From Siderastrea siderea (lineage: Eukaryota > Cnidaria > Anthozoa > Scleractinia > Rhizangiidae): DNA of 64,000 bases. The position numbers and the translations under genes are program-made. The stretch is taken from assembly GCA_964030785.1 (NCBI GenBank), contig OZ034968.1:51729730-51793729 (forward strand), read 5' to 3'. Under the pieces are notes generated by a model. The model was not told the origin of the DNA and searched no databases. It saw only the letters and a program-made list of their open reading frames with translations. Positions 23,642 to 32,798 of this stretch are shown here, piece by piece (position 1 is the first letter of the stretch; the number at the start of each line of letters is the position of its first letter).

Positions 23642-23647
23642 TTTAAT
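23642..23647. repeat. Target-site duplication TTTAAT, right copy
   Basis: Matches 10,160-10,165 exactly and abuts the right terminus of the 13.5-kb element. Confidence 0.8.
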
Positions 23648-23694
23648 AACCTCAAGGAATACTTATCCCTTACAAATATGAATATAGCATGATA

Positions 23695-25938
23695 CACTAT
23701 TGTGCAAAAGTAATGCAAGCGAAATGCACGAATTTCGTTCTTTGTTCTCGGCTCGAAAGTTCGCTCAAAAGTTCAAGCGTAAATTCGAGGCGTTTTGAGC
23801 AAAATTTCGCTTAAACAAAGTGCGATAATACGGCGATTTTTCGGGACATCAACGAAATTTCGAGATCATGAGCGTAATTTCGGTAGCCAGTTCAAGAAAT
23901 TTCGCTGAGCCTTAAGCGGCGACACCGGCGTTTGTGCAGTTTCCTTCGCGATCTATGCCATTGAACAATCTTGTCAAGATTGCCAAACAAATGAATTGAG
24001 TTTTACTGTTTTGAAATCTGTGGCTGTGGCGGTACTATTGACTTATGATACTTTGAGGGGGTAAAAGAAAATTTAGAAAACCCAGGCAATTGCAAGATCT
24101 CAAGTCTACAGCTGTACATGAATGTCAATTTAGCGAACAGTTTGAAACCGCCAGTTCAGATACCGATGTTGATTCGACGCATAGAATACACTGTACAAAG
24201 AACTTACCTTTAAGAGCTTTTTAAGACTGCGACCTCAATTTGTTCTAAAAACGAAGGCAAAACACTCTAGTAGCTTACAAATGTAAGTAAACTCATCACA
24301 AACGACTTATCCAAGGAAGACGATTTAATCGTAAAGACAAGACATGTTTAACATCTGTTAACATGCAGAATCAAGTTTCGTTCGCGTTTCGGCGATCCAC
24401 GCATTTTGCAAACCCACATCAGTGTTCTGATATAGTTTAATCTTGATAGAACGGAGATATCCAAGTTTTTTACGAATATAAACGTTTCCTTGCCCTTACA
24501 TCGACATTGAAAACGCGAACTCTTCTTTGACAGGCAAGACAAAACAAGACGTGCATTACAAGTTCATTAAAACCACGTGCATGATGTCACGGCCGACTGT
24601 CTGATGGTCTTTGCATCTTTACCACTTTAATTTCCCAGCAAAACAGGAATATTCGAAGAAATAGCATAGAAATATATTTTAAGCAACACCATCGCCTTTC
24701 AACACAGCTGAGAAAGCAATTTGCTGTCTTGACGGCTTTGAGATCTATTCATTGCGTTACAGAATGAATCATGCAAAATTTGCATACGGTGTATTACGTC
24801 TAAAATTACCTTTTAGATCACAGAGTTTTCTTCGGATGTTTTTTCGTTTTTTGCGAAGATTAATGTGATATCGACTTCAGCATAATGAATGGAAATATTT
24901 TTTGAAACGTTGCATTGCTTCCCATTCAAAGTTTTGGGATATTTTAAATATTCCTTCTCACCTAAGCGCTGTGCTTGCACACGTGTGAAGAAAAAAATCG
25001 AATTCTTTTTGCAATAAACTACCAAGAAATACTCGGCGCATCGCTGTAATCACTATTACAAATCAGATCTTTTAATGTAGAGTATTTTCTGGTTTAAATC
25101 ATCTTTATGGGCCTTTTAAAACCGGAGTTACGACTTTTTGATGATTGCAAAAGAAAAGCGCTACTGACGCGCTCATCAGCGGCTAATGTTTACTAAAAAA
25201 ATATCATACGCTCGCAAGACGGTCCCGAGAAATACTCGACGCATCGTATAATCCTTACTACAAATTGTGCCTCTAAATGCGGAGTGTTTCCCTGTTTCAA
25301 TCATCTTTATAGGGCTTTTAAAACCGGAGTCATGACTTTTTAAAACTTTGCCGTGATGGTTGCAAAACAAAAGCCGACTGATGTGCAGCTAATGTTTACT
25401 AAATGAATATCATTCGCTCGCGCGTTGACAAGTATCACTGGTTTTAATTACGGAACATATTAGAGCTTTTGGATTCAAGTGTAGTAAACAGTAGGGCTTT
25501 CTTTGGAGAATAACCAGGTAGGTTTGACACAACAATTACCTAAAATTGGTTCAGTTGATCAAGAGACTGCATACGCAGATGGATCACAGCTACTTTTCAC
25601 GCACACAACCGCACTACAGAGATGGTTTATATCGAGCAGAATTTCGAATGCAGCGAAACATTGCCCAGAAATGCTGGAGAATTGACAGACAAAACGAAAA
25701 TTCGCTCGAAAAATCGCCGCGAAATTTCGAGGGGCGCGAATTATCGCTTGAAAGTTCGCTTCGAAAGTTCGAGTATCGCAAATTATCGCGCGAACTTTCG
25801 CGCGGAAAGAAACAATAGGTGTCACGAAATTTCGGCGATTTATCGCTGCAATTTCGCTGTGAGCGAAATTTCGTCGAAAAGCCGGGAAAAGCCAGGAAAT
25901 TCGTCGAAATTGACTTGCATTACTTTTGCACAATACTG
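23695..25938. mobile_element. Non-autonomous Tc1/mariner-type element
   Basis: The left terminus is CACTATTGTGCAAAAGTAAT and the reverse-complemented right terminus is CAGTATTGTGCAAAAGTAAT. Both are followed by GCAAG and flanked by TA (23,693-23,694 and 25,939-25,940). A CAGTxTTGTGCAAAAGT terminus is characteristic of Tc1-like elements. No transposase frame is present. Inner segments near both ends (23,745-23,925 and 25,690-25,900) are crowded with GAAATTTCG/CGAAATTTC palindromes, and a ~205-bp block is duplicated at about 25,026-25,200 and 25,231-25,410. It must rely on a transposase supplied elsewhere. Confidence 0.7.
25026..25410. repeat. Imperfect ~205-bp tandem duplication
   Basis: The sequence from AAATACTCGGCGCATCG recurs about 205 bp later as AAATACTCGACGCATCG. 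It is followed in both copies by ATCATCTTTATRGG, TTTTAAAACCGGAGT and GCTAATGTTTACTAAA. Divergence is moderate. Confidence 0.7.
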
Positions 25939-26127
25939 TATTAGCCAAAAAAATGTAACAGAAACGGACTTTTATTAGATATATCCGTTGTGGTTTGCTT
26001 AATTAAAACTGTTGTGTTCAAAAAACGTTTTCTTGGTATGCATAGTTGTATGTAAACATAAGTTCTTTAATAACTGGATTGCGTGATACGGATAACAAGG
26101 TCACCATCCTGTCTTGTACGGCAAAAA

Positions 26128-27000
26128 CTATAAAATATCTGTAAATAAATGAAATGCGGATGGTTTATTTTTTGGCAGCAAAATTATGTCACCGATTTTT
26201 CCGAGAACAGAAACAAGGAGTTGCTGATGGCGTTGCTCGGACTCTTCCTGAAACTTAAGCATTGCTTCCATTACTTTCTGATCTTTTTCTTTGGCTTTCG
26301 TGATCGCCTCTTGTTGTGCCTTTAAAAGTTTTATAATTTCAGTTTCCTCGTCTCCTGAGTCTGCTGCACCACTTTTCCTCTTCCTCTTCTTTTTTCCTTC
26401 AGCTTTCTTAACTTTGCTGCTCGCAGCCGCCATTGCCGTTGGTGCCTCATCATGGTCATCTTGTTGTAATTCGTCTTGACTCTGGATTTCAACGCCGCCG
26501 CTTTCACTTGAGTCTCAGGTCGATTCTGCACGTGAGCTTGATTGGAGATCTCCATTTCTGACGGCAGTTTCATGGAAAAAACTAGGTCTTGCTATATCCG
26601 AGCATCCCATGAATTCATCAATTATTTCGTATAAAACTCAAAAGATTCTCTTCCCCGGACAGTTTTTGAGTTGTCGCAAACTGCCTTATATTTTTCGAAC
26701 AGAGTACGCCATTTCTCTTTCACCTGAGAAAGCGATTTATCAGTGGAAATACTGGTCTCTTCGCAAGCTTAAATAAATTTGGCGTGAATTTCTTCCCAAA
26801 TCGCTTTTTTTCCTCTGCTGCTCTTGGCACTTTTTAGATCGTTGTAGTGTGTTTTGGAAGCACCTACAAGTATCTTAACCTCTGTGCTGTCCCAGCGTTT
26901 GCTGTTAGCGCGGGAATCATCTTTAAAGCCGGGCCCCAGACTTTGCCACTTCTGAGAACTCTCCGAGCTAGCAGGCGATGAGGACGAGAATTCAGATCCT
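26128..27000 (-). pseudogene. Myb/SANT-like protein pseudogene (Harbinger partner type)
   Basis: Read from about 27,000 downward, the minus strand gives a Ser-rich stretch (SSSSPASSESSQKW). A trihelix-type Myb/SANT domain follows, marked by spaced tryptophans: SKRWDSTEVKILV, KKAIWEEIHAKF and QVKEKWRTLFEKYKAVCDNS. The C-terminal part, after 26,433, is highly charged (KKAEGKKKRKRKS) and then coiled coil (ITKAKEKDQKVMEAMLKFQEE). At least three stop codons interrupt the domain: one after AKF, and two before the segment with the start at 26,573. A change of frame also joins it to the C-terminal part. Such proteins are the second gene of PIF/Harbinger transposons and deliver the transposase to DNA and nucleus. 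No matching transposase lies adjacent. Confidence 0.6.
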
Positions 27001-28046
27001 GAGCTGGATAGGACGATGGTCCTGGACCATGAAGAGTGCCGTAGCCGTAAAAGCTAATGCCACCAGTGCTTTGAGAAGTATTTGGGTAAAAACTTGGCAA
27101 TGCATTTTCACTCGGCCACTGGAACTGGCGACCACAATTAAACAAAAAACCATTATACAAATCTCCTCGTTGGTTGTTTCTAGGAATAAAGATAAAATTG
27201 AAATATACATAAGAAAATGCACTAGCTGTAAAAATTTGCACACTGTATTAAACACAGCAGTTTCAAAAAATAAGCAATCTTATACTTACAAAGAAGCTCA
27301 CCATCCCGCCATGATTCTAAGAGGAGCACATTTTTACCACGTTATCTCCAGAGGTATTTGAAATGAAAACCTCACGCCATTTCAATTAAAATTCTTTTGT
27401 TTTTATTTGCTTATCTTAAAGTTTGGCTCACGATTGATTGGTCATTTCATCTTGGGGTACTTGAAAAACCTAGGTATTTACCTCGGTAAATGTCATGGGG
27501 GATTCTGTTGTTCTTTTTGATGTATCCATGGAGATTAACCGTGTTAAATTTACCTTGGGAAATGGCGGTCACACAAGATTTATCTCTTTACCAAGGAAAA
27601 CAAGCCTTTTACCGCAGCAAAAGGGCCATGTGTAACTGCAACTATTGAGTTTGTGGCGCTGGTGGAAACAGATCGTCTGTTCCAGGCTTGCAGATTTGCC
27701 GATTTCATGGTAAAGATGCTCCTTGCATTCTTGGCTCAACCCTGCTGGATTAAATTTGGCTGGAAGCCACGAGGAAGGGGGAGGTATTGTGCTATTCTTT
27801 GACAGCATCAGTGACTGTTCAGGAGATGAGTTACTCTCTTTGAAATAAACTCTACCAGGCTCATCTTTGGACAATGGAAAGGGGTGGTAGTTTTTTTTAT
27901 ATTCAGTACCCTTTAAACTTTACTTAATGTAATTGGCTTGAGCAAGCTAATCTGGCAATGGGCAGGAAGTACTGTTCAAGAAATGAAGACCAGCCATATA
28001 CCGGGACCATAACTGTTCCGCCTTGTGTCCCAACAATCTGTGTTTT
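27001..28046. other. No clear gene
   Basis: A minus-strand frame reaching 27,241 may include decayed upstream sequence of the Myb/SANT pseudogene. Another at 27,569-27,874 (101 codons, Pro/Ser-rich start) has no recognised motif. I cannot support either. Confidence 0.45.
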
Positions 28047-28169
28047 GAAGTTATGAATATATGAAAATCATATATTTGAACTGCGGAATGAAGAATTAAA
28101 TGTAAAGAAGATCCTCGCAGTTATTAACGCAACTTATGCAGTTGCGAAAAGAAAGCCTGAAAAAAATCA

Positions 28170-28240
28170 GGCTTGCCGGGATTCGAACCCTGACCTCTGC
28201 GATACCGGTGCAGCGCTCTAACCAATTGAGCTAACAAGCC
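28170..28240 (-). tRNA. tRNA-like, loop anticodon GGU
   Basis: The 71-nt minus-strand segment has acceptor GGCTTGT/GCAAGCC, box A TAGCTCAATTGG, box B GGTTCGAATCC and loop CCGGTAT (C33). The T stem is two bases shorter than in the other array. A T-run follows within a dozen bases. Probably a repeat core, not a functional tRNA. Confidence 0.4.
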
Positions 28241-28418
28241 AACTGGGAGCTGGTCATTAAATTGGTTCGTAATATACCCGGGAAAGATGAAGATGAAGTT
28301 ATGAATATATGAAAATCATATATTTGAACTGCGGAATGAAGAATTAAATGTAAAGAAGATCCTCGCAGTTATTAACGCAACTTATGCAGTTGCGAAAAGA
28401 AAGCCTGAAAAAAAATCA

Positions 28419-28489
28419 GGCTTGCCGGGATTCGAACCCTGACCTCTGCGATACCGGTGCAGCGCTCTAACCAATTGAGCTAACAAGCC
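28419..28489 (-). tRNA. tRNA-like, loop anticodon GGU
   Basis: Second unit of the reversed array, identical to the first over the 71-nt cloverleaf. Confidence 0.4.
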
Positions 28490-28666
28490 AACTGGGAGCT
28501 GGTCATTAAATTGGTTCGTAATATACCCGGGAAAGATGAAGATGAAGTTATGAATATATGAAAATCATATATTTGAACTGCGGAATGAAGAATTAAATGT
28601 AAAGAAGATCCTCGCAGTTATTAACGCAACTTATGCAGTTGCGAAAAGAAAGCCTGAAAAAAATCA

Positions 28667-28732
28667 GGCTTGCCGGGATTCGAACCCTGACCTCTGCGAT
28701 ACCGGTGCAGCGCTCTAACCAATTGAGCTAAC
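28667..28732 (-). tRNA. tRNA-like, truncated 5' end
   Basis: Third unit. It is identical through the T, anticodon and D arms but the acceptor 5' strand is missing. The homology stops after GAGCTAAC on the plus strand, marking the array edge. Confidence 0.4.
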
Positions 28733-29589
28733 CCAGTGACCCCAGTGCTTGATGACTCCACCATATTAGCAAAATAATTCTTATAGTGACCATATATAGT
28801 TTAGTTTGTAAGATCTCTTGATGATACCAAAGCACTGATCAGGATCAAATTTTGTGTGTGCAACGATCAAAAAAGAGTGTTTCACAGAATAATGAAGTTT
28901 AAGTTAAATTATTGTCCTCCAAACCAAGTACCATATGAAGTACTTGTTTTTGTTTCGACCTGCACAATCATTGGCATGGAGATGAACAGAAGTTTCCCCC
29001 AGTCCAGCGATGTCGCGGGCTTCATCAATCAGGTAATTTACCTGCCTAGGGATCGCCTCACACCAAAAATAGCACATTTCCGTGGCATTTTAAAGTAGAT
29101 TCGCCCCGGTTACATTGATTGGTTTGCTTGGAATATGAACCTGCTGCGCAAAGTCAAAGGAGTAGTGCATTGTAGTTGTCAGCCAGCACGCTTCTAGACA
29201 CTTGTCAAGGTCTATTTTGCCCTCCACTGCTTCAAAATTGCATCTCGCCTCTTCTCAAACCCCTCTAGAAAGTTCGCTTTCTGTCTGTACTGAATGTAAA
29301 TGGTTTTGTTGTGCTTGAACGCATTCAGACTTCGCTTCCTCTGCAAGATCGGTCACTCGAAATAGCTTAGAAGTGTTTTGTTGGCAGATAAAGCATAAAT
29401 AAATAAATAAATAAACATATTTATGCATATTGTAAAGTTTAACTTTTTTTCTTTCTCTATTTGGTAATAAAAGCTTGTTGTTGTTGTTGTTACTTCGTAT
29501 TACACAGAGTTATTTGTTATTTTCAAATTGCTTACGTTTGTGTGAGGATTAGGGCTAGGGGACACTTTGTGACGTGTATCATAAAGTGC
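28733..29589. other. No gene; simple repeats
   Basis: No supportable gene. AAAT repeats at about 29,393-29,416 and a GTT run near 29,475-29,491 look like the 3' tails of old retroposons. Confidence 0.5.
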
Positions 29590-29960
29590 ATGAATCTCAT
29601 TAGCGTGCATTCCTGGACATACCTGAACCCATTTGTGCAGCCAAATACCTGGTGGTAGTACTTCCCAGCGTAAGTGAAATAGCTGCTGTTTAGTACGAAC
29701 TCCAGCAGGCACATTGAGATTAGTTGTTTCTTTCCACACATTGTTCTGTTCGAGTTTCGTTCTTACAACTTCAATTACCGATTTTACTGGAATGGACGTG
29801 AAAAGTGAAACAACGTCAAAGGACATGATTTCCTCGTCCTTAGTAATTCTTTGGTTGAGGACAAACTCTGCAAACTCCGTACAGTATACTGATTTAATCT
29901 TTCTGTAAGGTCTTGAGTATTCAAGCCAAGTACTTGAATACGTGGTGTGTTGATCCACCA
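29590..29960 (-). pseudogene. Penelope-like RT fragment, 3' part
   Basis: The minus strand encodes FAEFVLNQRI and then EEIMSFDVVSLFTSIPVKS. The second is the RT motif A of Penelope-like elements (SFDVVSLFT). After about 29,741 the homology moves to another frame: LLEFVLNSSYFTYAGKYYHQ, then a decayed motif B (GCTNGF where GxAMGSP is usual). The upstream part of the RT (GIPLRP) lies on the far side of the 29,967-36,163 element at about 36,170-36,230. The endonuclease and the YxDD motif are absent. It is a dead copy, useful as the insertion target that proves the outer element's boundaries. Confidence 0.65.
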
Positions 29961-29966
29961 ATACAG
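29961..29966. repeat. Target-site duplication ATACAG, left copy
   Basis: ATACAG directly precedes the GAGGGTGTCAATGG terminus and recurs at 36,164-36,169. Confidence 0.75.
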
Positions 29967-29990
29967 GAGGGTGTCAATGGGGTGTACCTC

Positions 29991-30110
29991 TAGTCAGTAA
30001 ACAGTTAGAAAAATCCCTTTTAGTCAGTTAACAGTAAAAAAAATCCCTCTTAGTCAGTAAACAGCAAATGGGGAAAAAAGTCAGTTAATAATTAACGTTT
30101 ACTAACTTTT
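29991..30110. repeat. 30-bp subterminal tandem repeat
   Basis: Nearly four units beginning TAGTCAGTWAACAG, each followed by an A-rich segment and ATCCCTYT in the first two. It may be a transposase-binding array of the surrounding element. Confidence 0.75.
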
Positions 30111-31383
30111 TTCTCACAATGTAGTCAACAGCGATGTTGATCACAACCTTTCATCTTCTTAGTGTTAGGAAAAAAATCCCAGAATCGATAAAACGGTCTT
30201 AAATAAAAAAATAAAAATAAAAAACAGCATGGAAAATACTTCACCGACGAACGGGTGAGTTTCTGACGAGTGAACAAAAATCACATGCGTGCATTTTTCT
30301 ATGGCTTAAACTCTATTTGTTGTAGTCCAGTTCTGGCCCCTCTCTCTGTCACGCAATGCTCCGCTCTCGTAGAGAGAGGGTCCAGGGACAATTGTCTGCG
30401 CTACTCGTAATTTTAGCTAGTTTCCTAGCTAATCGCTACTGCGCATGTACAACGAGATAAGACGAATAAGAAAACAGAGAAGGGAAGGGAAGCACTGGCG
30501 GACGACTTTTTTTGTGCGGTCGGCAAAAAGAAAATAATATTTCCTGAATTCGATCGTGTTTGCTCCATGTTTGGTTAGTTGCCCTGAGTGATTTCCTCTC
30601 GCAGTTCAGATTGTTTTTTCAGAAGAAACAGTTGCTGCGAGCGTTACATGTATACTTGTAGTACTGAGAAACGGAGGAGTTGTGGTCAATTCAAAACCAC
30701 TGGATACGGGAGCCAAGAGAAGGCTAAAGCTTGAGTAATTACGAGGACTAACGGCCAATTTTGTGGTATTTGCTGTTGATCAAAACATTTTTCTCAACCT
30801 TTTTTGTAACGCTGTAACTAAAAACCTAAATGTTTTTGGAATTTTACCAACTGGCAGTCTTCCAACTGCTTCTTTATAGGTTAGTTAAAGAAGAATATAT
30901 ATGAAACTTTCAGAACGTTATACAGTTGTAATTGTTGTGCCTTTGCATCAGTAATGAAGGGCCTGGTTAAGGGCTATCGAACACAGGCTTCAGAGTGTTT
31001 TCCATTGGCGTTGGAGACGAACGCGCATATTTAATGAGCTCTCTATAGTTTATTCGCTCACCTCTCGAAACTCGCAAGATTTGCATCCATACTATGTTGT
31101 TTCCAGAACCAAAAGTAAGGCAACGAAAATTTAAATGTGCCAAAATATTGTCGAAAACTTCCGGGGAAAACTACTCCTTAGTGGCAGATGTTGTGCCCGG
31201 GTGTTGTGAAACAATCTCATTTGCATCGGGCATATTTAATGAGCTTTTTCGCCTTCTTCATTCTACCGTCGAAACTTGCCTAAATTTGTTTCAAAACTCT
31301 ATTCCTTTTCTCTCTCGAATAAATAAAACTAATGAAAGTGCAGACATGCCACAGATATTCCAATATGCCAAGTTAATCTTGAA

Positions 31384-31479
31384 TTAACTCTAGTGGAACA
31401 CTGAATAACCACAGTATGGGGTAGAGGAAAGGGCCCAGAAAACAGGCCCTTCCATTTATTGAAAGTAAATCTGCCCATG
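31384..31479 (-). repeat. Split direct repeat B2 of DIRS/Ngaro-like element
   Basis: 96 bp, matching 31,661-31,756 with two mismatches. It forms the distal end of the retroelement on its own (minus) strand. Confidence 0.7.
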
Positions 31480-31660
31480 CAGAACTGGAACATTACAACA
31501 TAACAGGAACTATGTGCGGGAGGGAGGGAAAGCCAGCTAGATCGAGCACATGTTCAGAGTTCTACAGCATACACAGAGTTCTACAGCGGACTCGGCCAAA
31601 CTCCGCCCAGGCTTCCCTCCTCCCAGAGTTAAATGTAAATAAAAGGAGTATTATTACAAC
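31480..31660 (-). repeat. Putative A2 segment between B repeats
   Basis: 181 bp lying between the two 96-bp repeats, as the A2 segment does in Ngaro-type B1-A2-B2 ends. It contains an inverted pair (GGGAGGGAGGGAAAGCC at 31,518 and GGCTTCCCTCCTCCC at 31,610) and AGAGTTCTACAGC twice, 19 bp apart. The A1 partner expected at the 5' end was not found, consistent with 5' truncation. Confidence 0.55.
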
Positions 31661-31756
31661 TTAACTCTAGTGGAACACTGAATAACCACAATATGGGGTA
31701 GAGGAAAGGGCCCAGAAATCAGGCCCTTCCATTTATTGAAAGTAAATCTGCCCATG
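31661..31756 (-). repeat. Split direct repeat B1 of DIRS/Ngaro-like element
   Basis: 96 bp, 94 identical to the copy at 31,384-31,479. It starts about 50 bp after the recombinase stop codon. Confidence 0.7.
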
Positions 31757-31808
31757 GGAGGAAACGACCTACCCCATACTAATATAAACAACTAGAATAA
31801 CTGAGTGA

Positions 31809-32798
31809 TCAAACAAACAAGGCAACTTGGCGAATAGCATGCATCCTATACTTAATGGGTATGTGAATGTACGACCTAAAGGCATCCGATCGCCAGTCTC
31901 CTAGTCTCTTAATTAACTCCTCCGGTAGGTTAGCTTGAAAGGCTAGGGTTGCCCCCCCAGCTCTAAGGCTGTGACCACTGATGCGAGTTGGGTCAAGGCC
32001 CGCTGTCAATGCCACGGATTTAAGAAGGTTGTCAAACTTTGCATATGTGAGGGGCATCAGGCTACTGCTTGAGGGTGCTGGTAAGACAAAGGCAGGACCA
32101 GACAGAGGGGCTGGAACCAGCCTGAAGGCAGTCTGTAGTGCTGCATAAGGACACAATGGGTGACCTTGGATGCGAGGGAGTGGGATGGTGAGGAGTCGTT
32201 GGCTGAACTGAATGGTTTTGGACCAGCGGTTGATAATGATGACCCAGTCCGGGTAAAACACAATGTCACCTCTCCTAAGGTTTTTTAAAGGGTTGAACTT
32301 GGCAACGCCCTTTAACAGCATATTGGCTTTACGAAGAAGGCCGAAGAAGCCCACTAAGCAGACAGCCCAGAAATTGGCATGGGCTGGGTCTGTCAAGTTC
32401 AAGTGTTCCTTGATAGCCAGAAGCATGTCGGGGGTCATGGGTTTCTTCTGCGAGACTGTTCGTCCTTTGCAGCGGCGAATACCACGCAAAGTGGTAGCTA
32501 AGTGGAAGTTATTTTTGGTAGGATCCTCAAGGCCATGTTCCAAATGGAGGATACGAACAATGTTCAGGTATGCTGGAATCGAGGAAATGGATAATGATCG
32601 AGCCAGGAAAGCTGCGTAACGACTGAGTGTTATGGTGGATGCTGGTAGCGGCTGGTACCCATAATACGCACAGAAGATGAGATAGGCTCGCAGCTGACTT
32701 TTGTAAGTGGTCTTAGTGGAGGATGCGTAGGCTTGTTTCCGAAACTTAAGAACTTCCATATCCAATCTCGACTGATCCTCTGGGTCTGAGGAAAGCAA
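31809..32798 (-). CDS. Tyrosine recombinase (integrase) of DIRS/Ngaro-like element
   Basis: This 329-residue protein would integrate the circular cDNA of the retroelement without making target duplications. An N-terminal SAM-like region (about residues 15-115) precedes the catalytic domain. The first Arg lies in GFFGLLRKANML, the H-x-x-R box in ISGHSLRAGGAT, and the final Trp and Tyr in LGDWRSDAFRSYI, so the R-H-R-W-Y set looks complete. No frameshift or stop is seen. The frame overlaps the end of the RT-RNase H frame by 53 bases in a different phase, as in other DIRS-type elements. The translation start might be inside the overlap. It is likely a recently active copy. Confidence 0.85.
   Translation of the reverse strand: MLSSDPEDQSRLDMEVLKFRKQAYASSTKTTYKSQLRAYLIFCAYYGYQPLPASTITLSRYAAFLARSLSISSIPAYLNIVRILHLEHGLEDPTKNNFHLATTLRGIRRCKGRTVSQKKPMTPDMLLAIKEHLNLTDPAHANFWAVCLVGFFGLLRKANMLLKGVAKFNPLKNLRRGDIVFYPDWVIIINRWSKTIQFSQRLLTIPLPRIQGHPLCPYAALQTAFRLVPAPLSGPAFVLPAPSSSSLMPLTYAKFDNLLKSVALTAGLDPTRISGHSLRAGGATLAFQANLPEELIKRLGDWRSDAFRSYIHIPIKYRMHAIRQVALFV

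Larger units (their letters stand above)
28047..28732 (-). repeat. Second tRNA-like tandem array, period 248-249 bp
   Basis: The anchor GAAGTTATGAATATATG recurs at 28,047, 28,295 and 28,544 (248 and 249 bp). The single-base difference lies in an A-run. On the minus strand each unit contains a tRNA-like segment and a GCCTGATTTTTTTCAGGC-type hairpin, plus the same AAATATATGA-TTTTCATATAT palindrome as the array at 6,750-7,824. The period and unit order match that array although the sequence has diverged. The last unit is cut inside the tRNA-like segment at about 28,731. Confidence 0.85.

Noticed and set aside
25503..25978. Overlapping Arg/Ser-rich frames of 90-129 codons on both strands
   Set aside because: They arise from the GAAATTTCG palindromes, which are free of stops on both strands.
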